Part shown: piece after piece, positions 7,480 through 12,680 of the stretch | Numbering within the stretch: the first letter of the stretch is position 1 | Layout: each line of letters opens with the position of its first letter | From: a virus | Direction: 5' to 3' (one strand) | IMG/VR virus record: IMGVR_UViG_3300037541_000170 | Location: 1 to 23,810 of that record | Length of the DNA: 23,810 bases | The notes under the pieces: model-generated | Told to the model about the DNA's origin: nothing | What the model saw: only the letters and a program-made list of their open reading frames with translations | Databases searched by the model: none | Position numbers and translations under genes: made by a program

Positions 7480-7746
7480 TTATTTTTGTTTTTCGTTATA
7501 ATTATTTAAACTAGCTAGATAACCTACTGCATCTAATAAATTATCTTCTTTGTGGTTATATGATTGACGCGATAATTTTAACGCAACCATAAAAATATAC
7601 ATATCACTAGCTGTGATCATTTTACCAGTGGCACCAGATGCAATTAATGCCGCTCTTTCCATACCTTCTTCAAAAGGTCCATAAGTCCTTTCTTTTTCTT
7701 CTTTGCGAAGATTAACAATTTCATTTGCTTTTTCTAAAATATTCAT
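7480..7746 (-). CDS. DUF6378-like small phage protein
   Basis: This 88-residue helical protein has a YGPFEEGMERAALIA segment (residues 22-36) followed by ITASDMYIFMVALKLSRQSYN and DNLLDAVGYLASLNNY. This fits the small phage family DUF6378 (pattern YGxxxxNxxxIA...IxAxDVxxxMxxLKxAR...DNxxDxxGY), whose function is not established. The arrangement of acidic and basic residues resembles MazG-like all-alpha pyrophosphatases. It is the first gene after the structured leader and is 1 bp from the SGNH gene, so it opens the modification operon. Confidence 0.6.
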   Translation of the reverse strand: MNILEKANEIVNLRKEEKERTYGPFEEGMERAALIASGATGKMITASDMYIFMVALKLSRQSYNHKEDNLLDAVGYLASLNNYNEKQK

Positions 7747-7765
7747 ACTTTTTTTAATTAATAAA

Positions 7766-7852
7766 AAACCCCATTAAATCCGTAGGCTCTCACTTCTACT
7801 TCATTAACAGGGTTAACAATTCTTAAGGTTCTATGGCGTGAGAGCGAACCGA
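7766..7852 (-). ncRNA. Candidate structured 5' leader of the modification operon
   Basis: The region between the -7 element at 7857-7864 and the gene starting at 7746 holds two complementary pairs that share a segment. GGTTC (7850-7846) can pair with GAACC (7831-7827). GCTCTCAC (7845-7838) can pair perfectly with GTGAGAGC (7793-7786). Because the second strand starts in the loop of the first hairpin, the two folds are either alternatives or a strained pseudoknot. The leader then runs into GGGG followed by six T. A regulatory leader or small structured RNA is plausible; no known riboswitch class is recognisable to me. Confidence 0.35.
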
Positions 7853-7856
7853 TACG

Positions 7857-7864
7857 CAAATATA
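7857..7864 (-). promoter_or_regulatory. Bacteroidota-type -7 element before the modification operon
   Basis: The minus strand reads TATATTTG. The surrounding 14 bases (7852-7865) are identical to those at the strong promoter near 9400 (9387-9400), giving TTATATTTGCGTAT in both. No clear TTTG is present about 20 nt upstream, so the -33 element is weak or absent. The shared extension past the -7 box suggests a common promoter class or a shared regulator site. Confidence 0.5.
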
Positions 7865-7869
7865 AAAAT

Positions 7870-8250
7870 TTATTCTAATTTATATTCATTTCTTTTAATT
7901 CTTTCTTGAATAGATTCTAATTCTTTTATACTTCCGCAATTTATAACATCTATAAAAAGATCACTAAGACTTCTGCTAATTTCAAAGTTGTTAAATTCAT
8001 TTCTTAAAAACTCGGTATCTAATAAATAAAATTTGTCGCTTTGCTTTTCCCAATAACGAGCATTGTTAAATGAGTGAATACAAGTGGCATGGTTTTGTTT
8101 TAGTAGTTCTGCAATGTAAGAATAACTAGCGCCGTGTCTTCTAAGAAAATAAACAACATAACTTCGTTGATTAACAAATCTTCTTTTTCTACATTTTTTT
8201 TGCAATTCTAATTGATCAATAAGTTGTTTCGCCTTTTCGTAAAGTGTCAT
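7870..8250 (-). CDS. DnaA domain IV-like DNA-binding protein
   Basis: In this 126-residue protein, residues about 22-65 resemble the C-terminal DNA-binding domain of DnaA: NQRSYVVYFLRRHGASYSYIAELLKQ, then NHATCIHSFNNARYW in place of the usual DHSTVxxAxxxI. That domain recognises DnaA boxes. There is no AAA+ ATPase part, so it cannot act as a full initiator. Stand-alone DnaA domain IV proteins occur in phages and may bind the phage origin or regulate early promoters. The two residues altered in the DHSTV signature may change the target. Confidence 0.65.
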   Translation of the reverse strand: MTLYEKAKQLIDQLELQKKCRKRRFVNQRSYVVYFLRRHGASYSYIAELLKQNHATCIHSFNNARYWEKQSDKFYLLDTEFLRNEFNNFEISRSLSDLFIDVINCGSIKELESIQERIKRNEYKLE

Positions 8251-8260
8251 ATCTGTTTAT

Positions 8261-8545
8261 TTATTCTTTGTCAAAAATTGCTAACTCGTTTGAAACTATG
8301 GAATTTTCTTTAGGTATAAAACCGATAACGTACCAACTTTGTCCGTTTTTATATTCTCCTAATAAGGTGTGGTTTTTTTCCCGTTCATCTGCAATTTCAA
8401 TAGAAAACCTAAAAAAATCTTTATATTCCGAAAAACTCTTTACCCAATCAATATTCAATAATTCATCAAGTGAATTAAAACTATTTGTTTTGTTTTCATA
8501 ACCGCTAAAATAGGCGGGTCTGTATTGTTTAATTATTCCTTTCAT
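8261..8545 (-). CDS. Small conserved-type phage protein, unknown function
   Basis: I prefer the ATG at 8545-8543, since MKGIIKQYRPAYFSGYENK looks like the natural beginning; an in-frame ATG at 8578 would add eleven residues. From the chosen start it has 94 residues. It has an FNSLDELLNIDWVKSF segment and a later GEYKNGQSWYVIGFI strand pair, a layout seen in small soluble phage proteins of unknown role. It is one of a run of short early genes downstream of the promoter near 9400. Unlike the modification operon, this stretch lacks GATC. Confidence 0.6.
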   Translation of the reverse strand: MKGIIKQYRPAYFSGYENKTNSFNSLDELLNIDWVKSFSEYKDFFRFSIEIADEREKNHTLLGEYKNGQSWYVIGFIPKENSIVSNELAIFDKE

Positions 8546-8617
8546 ATCTGTTTTATATTTATTATTAATGGTTCCCAAATGTCCAACACTAATTTAGCGT
8601 GGTTGGTATCGTAGGCG

Positions 8618-8806
8618 TTAACTATCGTAGTTGTTCGTTTCTTCCTTGCTTTCGGGTTCTGTTGGTAATAGTGTGTTATTATAAAGGTCTTCATATTTCG
8701 CTTGTATTACGTTGCAATAATGGTTAAAGTTAAAGTGTCCGTTTCGGTGTGTCCAATCTTTGTCTTGAACCCACCATTTAATCTGTTCTATTAAACTATC
8801 TTTCAT
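8618..8806 (-). CDS. Small hypothetical early protein
   Basis: This 62-residue protein is not recognised. It starts MKDSLIEQIKWWVQDKDWTH, is rich in Trp, Asn and His in its first half, and ends in an acidic, Thr/Glu-rich tail. It lies 2 bp from the upstream gene, in the early operon. No transmembrane segment or known motif is visible. Short early genes like this in phages often encode host-takeover factors, but nothing here shows that directly. Confidence 0.5.
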   Translation of the reverse strand: MKDSLIEQIKWWVQDKDWTHRNGHFNFNHYCNVIQAKYEDLYNNTLLPTEPESKEETNNYDS

Positions 8807-8808
8807 AA

Positions 8809-9108
8809 TCAGTATTTTTCGTTTTCCAATCCGTAGTTATGCCAATCGTCTTCTATTTCTTGCCACCAATCAAAAACACCTTCAGCGGCTAATTCTTCCC
8901 AAGTCCAATAATATAAGCCTTCTATTTCGGCTTCCTTCATTTCGTAGGGTTCGCAGTAATCGTCAGTACATAATTCGCAGTAAATGTTACTTAATTCGAT
9001 TTCGTAAGCCCCGTGTTTATCCACTTTGATTTGGTAGTCACAAGTCCCGTAGCGGTCGAAGTATTCAAACTCCAACGTTTCTTTTTGTTTGTTTATTGTA
9101 ATTAACAT
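8809..9108 (-). CDS. Acidic hypothetical early protein
   Basis: This 99-residue, strongly acidic protein has many Glu, Asp, Tyr and Trp residues, including the segment YYWTWEELAAEGVFDWWQE near residues 66-84. Two Cys in YCELCTDDYC are close together and could bind metal, though the spacing is not a standard knuckle. The start overlaps the end of the preceding 31-residue ORF by 7 bp. Very acidic small phage proteins are sometimes DNA mimics; that is only a possibility here. Confidence 0.55.
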   Translation of the reverse strand: MLITINKQKETLEFEYFDRYGTCDYQIKVDKHGAYEIELSNIYCELCTDDYCEPYEMKEAEIEGLYYWTWEELAAEGVFDWWQEIEDDWHNYGLENEKY

Positions 9109-9197
9109 ATTATTAAGAATAAAAGGTTATAAGATAAAATGTACATAGCAACCAAGGCTAAAAAACTAACTATCGAGTTAACATACGGGTCTTTCAT
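9102..9197 (-). CDS. Tiny single-pass membrane protein
   Basis: A 31-residue ORF starts MKDPYVNSIVSFLALVAMYI and ends LFLIIC, almost wholly hydrophobic after residue 8, so it is a probable single transmembrane segment. Its ATG overlaps the stop of the 53-residue gene upstream (ATGA) and its stop overlaps the start of the next gene by 7 bp. That coupling on both sides is the main reason to accept so short a gene. Function unknown. Confidence 0.5.
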   Translation of the reverse strand: MKDPYVNSIVSFLALVAMYILSYNLLFLIIC

Positions 9198-9355
9198 AAT
9201 TCAGTTATTAAATAGTTACATAAATCATTTACATTCGAGTTGGCAAATAATAGTTCTGCGTAAATTTGGCAGTCTTGCAAATCGTACTGCTCGGTTAATG
9301 AAGTCCAAAGTTCGTTACCGTCTTTGTCTAAAAATTCAATTTTAAAAGTTTTCAT
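9194..9355 (-). CDS. Small hypothetical protein, first gene of the early operon
   Basis: A 53-residue ORF starts with ATG at 9355-9353 (MKTFKIEFLDKDGNELWTSL) and ends CNYLITEL. It is the first gene downstream of the consensus promoter at 9392-9423, with a leader of about 30 nt ending in an A-rich stretch. The N-terminal beta-strand-like pattern with a DKDGNE turn suggests a small soluble fold. Function unknown. A plus-strand ORF covering the same bases looks like a shadow. Confidence 0.5.
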   Translation of the reverse strand: MKTFKIEFLDKDGNELWTSLTEQYDLQDCQIYAELLFANSNVNDLCNYLITEL

Positions 9356-9391
9356 AGCGTTTTTTTTAATTGTTTAGTGAATAACTATACG

Positions 9392-9423
9392 CAAATATAA
9401 TAACTAAGTTTCAATCCACCAAA
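9392..9423 (-). promoter_or_regulatory. Consensus Bacteroidota promoter of the early operon
   Basis: On the minus strand TTTG (9423-9420) is followed after exactly 20 nt by TATATTTG (9399-9392). This is a full match to the known Bacteroidota primary sigma consensus TTTG-N19-21-TAnnTTTG. Transcription would start a few bases below 9390 and run leftward through the early, modification, replication and recombination genes. The 14 bases around the -7 box recur at 7852-7865. Confidence 0.75.
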
Positions 9424-9519
9424 CTTTTTAACATTTTTTTTTAATTTTTTAACAAATTTTTTTTGATTTTAAATAAGGATGTACCCATATAAGGCACAAA
9501 ACAAGGGCAAAAAATCCCT
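9424..9519 (-). terminator. T-rich boundary between late and early transcription units, possible terminator
   Basis: This intergenic stretch separates the exonuclease stop from the early promoter. A short inverted repeat, AAGGG/CCCTT with an 8-nt T-rich loop (minus strand, 9520-9503), is followed by GTTTTG, which could be a weak intrinsic terminator for the late operon. The rest (9424-9475) is long A and T tracts with no gene. Bent DNA or an origin element cannot be excluded. Confidence 0.3.
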
Positions 9520-10305
9520 TTAATTACCCTTATTGATAAACTTACGCTTGTAGATGTACTCCTGGTATTTGCTAAATACCAATTGGCTGAGCTTATTGTA
9601 GCTGTTGCAGTCCTTACATTTTACCCAATGGTGTACGGTGCCTGCTCTGGTTACTACCTTCTTATTATATTGGTAATTAGTTCCCCCACATTCCACACAT
9701 TCATACCTGTCTCCTCCATGCTGTACAGCATAATTGTGCTGAGGTAATGTATATGCCTGGATCTTATTATATACCTTCTCAAGAACCTGCACATCCATCT
9801 TGCAATATGCCACCATCTTATCCAGGGCATCCTGATCCTTTCTAAATACAATATCTTTCCAAAGGTCAAGCCCTCCCGTTTCCATCTTAGCACCTACCTG
9901 CAGGAATTTAGCAATGTAGTCGAGCTTATTGCTATTGAAATTAAAGTACTTTTTAGCCAATTTAAGAGTATCAATGGTTTTCGGATTTGGCATAACATCA
10001 ATGCCATGTATTAAGGCCCGTGTGCGTATCCATTTGAGATCAAATCTATCACCATTGTGAGCTACTATCTCATCAGCTTGAGCTAGTAATTTGGTAAATT
10101 CTTTGAGCATGGCCTTATCGCTCTGGTTCTTTGACCAGGTTAGGCTGTGAATCTCCTCCTCACCTTCCCACTTATAACAGATACAAATGATGGCCCTCTC
10201 ATGGATAATATCCTGAGGATTTATATTTATATTGTACCCCGTTCTCCAGAATACCCCAACATTGAAAGACGTCTCAATGTCGTAAAAAAGCCGTTTTCTT
10301 GTCAT
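9520..10305 (-). CDS. DnaQ-like 3'-5' exonuclease with C-terminal zinc ribbon
   Basis: The protein is 261 residues. An RNase H-fold exonuclease domain occupies residues 1-185: FYDIET gives Asp9 and Glu11 (Exo I), HNGDRFDL gives Asn84 and Asp89 (Exo II), TIDTLKLA gives Asp112, and YCKMDV gives Tyr167 and Asp171 (Exo III, YxxxD). Residues 200-235 form a zinc ribbon with CVEC (203, 206) and CKDC (230, 233). This resembles YprB-type predicted exonucleases. The gene is coupled to the spanin-like gene by an ATGA overlap, an odd place for a DNA enzyme. G+C is clearly higher than in the neighbouring early genes (one 60-base row counts 47%), suggesting recent transfer. Confidence 0.75.
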   Translation of the reverse strand: MTRKRLFYDIETSFNVGVFWRTGYNININPQDIIHERAIICICYKWEGEEEIHSLTWSKNQSDKAMLKEFTKLLAQADEIVAHNGDRFDLKWIRTRALIHGIDVMPNPKTIDTLKLAKKYFNFNSNKLDYIAKFLQVGAKMETGGLDLWKDIVFRKDQDALDKMVAYCKMDVQVLEKVYNKIQAYTLPQHNYAVQHGGDRYECVECGGTNYQYNKKVVTRAGTVHHWVKCKDCNSYNKLSQLVFSKYQEYIYKRKFINKGN

Positions 10306-10784
10306 AATTTACGCCACAGGGCAAACCTATCTAATAGGCCACCTTGTAATAGATAAGGTATGATTAATCCTAAGATGAGGCCAATAACAAATGGCCACCA
10401 TCTGGTGCGGTATTTTACCTCCTTAGTTGCCTTAGCTACCTTGGCCTGCTCTCTTATCACCTTTACCTCAGTAGCTCCTTTGATTTTCTCAATCTTTACC
10501 CTCTCTTTATATTCAATACGGGTTTGCCATCTCGTTTTAGGAATCTCTACGATTTGATTTTGGTAACGTATTACCGTATCGCGATATGAGATAACTTTTT
10601 CCCATACTATGGTATCATTAACAATAACAGGGAAGCTATCCACCTTCAGCACCTGGATAGTATCACTACCCTGCTCAAATTTTAACCCATTCTCAATTGC
10701 CTTTCTTAAATGGTATTGTACTTTTAATTCTTTTGAACACGAATAGGCCGTAATGACAATAATAATTATTAATAATAACCTCAT
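10302..10784 (-). CDS. Unimolecular spanin candidate (lipoprotein signal plus C-terminal TM)
   Basis: This 160-residue protein has an N-terminal hydrophobic stretch (MRLLLIIIIVITAYSC) ending in Cys16, a lipobox-like site. A long, charged periplasmic region rich in Val, Lys and Arg follows, and a C-terminal transmembrane helix (WPFVIGLILGLIIPYLLQGG, about residues 130-149) ends in a basic cytoplasmic tail. An outer-membrane lipoprotein anchor joined to an inner-membrane helix is the defining layout of u-spanins such as T1 gp11, which fuse the two membranes at lysis. It directly follows endolysin and holin genes, with a 4-bp overlap. The lipobox is imperfect. Base composition matches the exonuclease gene rather than the endolysin. 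Confidence 0.6.
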   Translation of the reverse strand: MRLLLIIIIVITAYSCSKELKVQYHLRKAIENGLKFEQGSDTIQVLKVDSFPVIVNDTIVWEKVISYRDTVIRYQNQIVEIPKTRWQTRIEYKERVKIEKIKGATEVKVIREQAKVAKATKEVKYRTRWWPFVIGLILGLIIPYLLQGGLLDRFALWRKL

Positions 10785-11374
10785 AATTCTAGTAATGTGT
10801 AAGAGAATTTATTGCCGTGTATTTTCGCCGCTTTCTTACATATAAACATAAACGTTTCGAAGTCTTTTACGCGTTTAAAAACTTGACATCCTTCTGACCA
10901 ATTTTCTACCCAAGTACTGTCAATACCTGCTTTATGTATATTAATGCCGAAAATTCCTGTATCTATAATTTTTTGATCAAAAACTAAATCGCGATTTGCA
11001 TCTCTCCAAACATTAACAACTCCTAAACGTTGACAAAGAGCGTCGTACTTTCCTTGATGTTTGTCAATCATCCATGCACCTCTATATTGACCAGGAACTA
11101 ATCGAGCAACTCCTTTTTTATTATGAAATTTTTCAACGCCTTTTTTGCCAGGATCTGTAGTCGCATTCCAACAAAAGAAATTCCAGTTACCTAAAGAATC
11201 TTTGTAACTAATCGTAATATGATCATCAAAAACATTTGTTACCTTATTAGCTACACTAGGTGAATTATTTCTAACCCCTACTATATTAACGTCGTACCCT
11301 TTATTTGAATTATCTTCAAACCATTTGTAGCCCTTATCTTTAACGGCTTTTTCAATTTGTTCGCGTGTGTACAT
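10781..11374 (-). CDS. YkuD-like peptidoglycan-active endolysin candidate
   Basis: This 197-residue protein has GIFGINIHKAG (140-150) followed by VENWSEGCQVF (156-166). That matches the L,D-transpeptidase (YkuD) core HxG...S(H)GC, with His147 and Cys163 as the likely catalytic pair. The usual SHGC is SEGC here. Upstream, VPGQYRGAWMI resembles the PxGxY strand of the same fold. No export signal is seen, consistent with release through a holin. It lies between holin and spanin genes, so a cell-wall hydrolase role is likely. It may cleave peptide cross-links rather than form them. Confidence 0.6.
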   Translation of the reverse strand: MYTREQIEKAVKDKGYKWFEDNSNKGYDVNIVGVRNNSPSVANKVTNVFDDHITISYKDSLGNWNFFCWNATTDPGKKGVEKFHNKKGVARLVPGQYRGAWMIDKHQGKYDALCQRLGVVNVWRDANRDLVFDQKIIDTGIFGINIHKAGIDSTWVENWSEGCQVFKRVKDFETFMFICKKAAKIHGNKFSYTLLEL

Positions 11375-11377
11375 AAT

Positions 11378-11806
11378 TTAATTTTTAAACTCCGTAAGGT
11401 CGTTTTTTGTCCTAGTTAAAAACTCCTTAAATGATTTAAGCACGTTCTTTCCGGTGACATCTTCGTAAGATTCGTTTATAGACTTAATTTCGATAAAAGT
11501 ACAAAAGAAGGTAAACGCCTTGGTTAAGACCAAGTGAACGCTTACGAAAAGACCCAATATATCAGCTAATAAATACTTTTCTAAAAAGTAAACGGATACA
11601 ATAGCCCCTGCGTAAAGAAAACTTTTAGAAGCCGTGTTACTTAAACGCCTTGACCTAAAAGACTTCCAACCATATAAACTTACACTTCGCCAAACTCCGA
11701 AAAACATATCTAAAATAATAAACCCAACGGCAATTAAAACCATAGGCTTAACTGGTGCTAAAATAGATAGTATCGAAAGTAGGAAAAGTGATAGTTTAGT
11801 TTTCAT
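11378..11806 (-). CDS. Phage holin
   Basis: This 142-residue membrane protein has hydrophobic segments at about residues 5-17, 22-39, 62-76 and 80-104, and a charged cytoplasmic C-terminus. The segment VGFIILDMFFGVWRS followed by a basic loop and Ser/Lys-rich helix (NTASKSFLYAGAI) is typical of the phage holin family 4 (toxin-secretion/phage-lysis holins). It sits 3 bp before the endolysin gene. Holins permeabilise the inner membrane at a set time to release the endolysin. Its start overlaps the end of the small membrane protein upstream by 11 bp. Confidence 0.75.
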   Translation of the reverse strand: MKTKLSLFLLSILSILAPVKPMVLIAVGFIILDMFFGVWRSVSLYGWKSFRSRRLSNTASKSFLYAGAIVSVYFLEKYLLADILGLFVSVHLVLTKAFTFFCTFIEIKSINESYEDVTGKNVLKSFKEFLTRTKNDLTEFKN

Positions 11807-11975
11807 CTGTGTAGTTCCAATGGGCTAATAATTGGTAAGTAATGTATGCGCAAAATGTCGCGCTGAATAGTTTTTGGTAAATTGGTATTTGATCAAACAT
11901 TGAAAATAAAAAACCAGCATAACCGCAAATATAGTATATAAGTCCTAATCCTTGAAGATGATCTAATTTTTTCAC
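11796..11975 (-). CDS. Small two-TM protein upstream of the holin (antiholin or second holin candidate)
   Basis: A 59-residue ORF starts with GTG at 11975-11973; no in-frame ATG precedes it before a stop. A GAGG motif lies about 3 nt upstream of the GTG, and the start overlaps the stop of the preceding gene (GTGA). The protein begins MKKLDHLQGLGLIYYICGYA and has two hydrophobic stretches (about residues 10-26 and 38-51). Placement directly before the holin suggests a lysis-timing role, which is inferred only from context. Confidence 0.5.
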   Translation of the reverse strand: MKKLDHLQGLGLIYYICGYAGFLFSMFDQIPIYQKLFSATFCAYITYQLLAHWNYTDEN

Positions 11976-12100
11976 TGACCTCGTAAATTAGTGTTAGGAG
12001 ACCAACTAATTGTACAGATAGAACCCCAACCAAATATGTTTTTAGGGGCTTGCCCCCATCCAACTACATTATTAACCGCGCCTTGACCCCATGTATTCAT
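11972..12100 (-). CDS. Tiny Trp-Gly-rich repeat protein
   Basis: A 42-residue ORF starts MNTWGQGAVNNVVGWGQA and contains three WG modules (W4, W15 and W25), then SWSPNTNLRGQ. The pattern WGxG-AVNN-xVGWG...SWxxxTxL is one I associate with short structural proteins in Bacteroidota phages. The start overlaps the previous stop by ATGA and the stop overlaps the next start by GTGA. Function unknown; a virion or tail accessory role is possible. Confidence 0.5.
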   Translation of the reverse strand: MNTWGQGAVNNVVGWGQAPKNIFGWGSICTISWSPNTNLRGQ

Positions 12101-12180
12101 TTTGTTTGTTTTTCAAGTTTAATTAATAACTTTTTAAGCTTAATAATGTTTTGTTTTTTAGGTACATAGATCTTTTTCAT
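12097..12180 (-). CDS. Tiny lysine-rich peptide ORF
   Basis: A 27-residue ORF begins MKKIYVPKKQNIIKLKKLLI. Its ATG overlaps the stop of the connector gene and its TGA overlaps the next ATG, both as ATGA. It may be a genuine basic peptide or a coupling ORF that carries ribosomes across the junction. Without the two precise overlaps I would not call it. Confidence 0.35.
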   Translation of the reverse strand: MKKIYVPKKQNIIKLKKLLIKLEKQTK

Positions 12181-12680
12181 AAATACCAACCTGTGTATGT
12201 TGTTGAATCTGATGAAGGGTAAACGTCTCCGTTACTATTAGTAGTATATTCTGGGAATAACGCATTGTTGAAACTCATATAATCTATGAATCTTTCCGTA
12301 TAATAAACCGCTAATTGTCTTTGTTTTTCTATCAAAAAGTCCACTTCGTTTTTATCTACGTTAGTTGCATTCTCAGAACTATGTTTAAAGATACCTTTAT
12401 TCGCTATTGTGTACGCCTGAAATGGTAGAAATTCAACCATAGCCCAATGTATTAGCATAGGCTTTAAGTATGTTTCGACTAGATTTAAATAAGGATTTGC
12501 AAGTGTACTATTTAAAATGTCAGTTTTAATTTTATCTAATAGATCAGTTCCTGTATAATTTTGTATATGGATGTCCTGAGCTACTTTAATCCACTGAATA
12601 AATGTATCGGTATCCATGTTACCATTAATCGCTGTAAAGCGCACCAGATCATCTCTGGTTATTAATAAAGCTTCTGCCAT
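12177..12680 (-). CDS. DUF6712-like protein, head-tail connector candidate
   Basis: This 167-residue protein directly follows the portal gene (1-bp overlap). It opens with LLITRDDLVRFTAINGNMDTD, a helical N-terminus resembling DUF6712-type and head-tail connector proteins, then a central helical region (PYLNLVETYLKPMLIHWAM) and a C-terminal segment with YYTERFIDYM. Size and position after the portal match a connector or adaptor. The assignment is by context and general similarity; no catalytic motif exists to test it. Confidence 0.5.
   Translation of the reverse strand: MAEALLITRDDLVRFTAINGNMDTDTFIQWIKVAQDIHIQNYTGTDLLDKIKTDILNSTLANPYLNLVETYLKPMLIHWAMVEFLPFQAYTIANKGIFKHSSENATNVDKNEVDFLIEKQRQLAVYYTERFIDYMSFNNALFPEYTTNSNGDVYPSSDSTTYTGWYL

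Noticed and set aside
7786-7845. Possible tRNA or CRISPR-like repeat, because of the GGTTCG and GTGAGAGC elements
   Set aside because: No cloverleaf with an acceptor stem can be formed, and there is only one inverted pair with no spaced repeat units.
9139-9345. Plus-strand ORF of 68 residues opposite the first early genes
   Set aside because: Every supported gene is on the minus strand, and the same bases hold two minus-strand ORFs joined by an ATGA overlap directly downstream of a consensus promoter. The plus frame shows no recognisable features.
11926-11933. CAAATATA (TATATTTG on the minus strand) as a further promoter
   Set aside because: It lies inside the coding sequence of the small two-TM protein with no TTTG at the right distance, so it is probably codon-derived.
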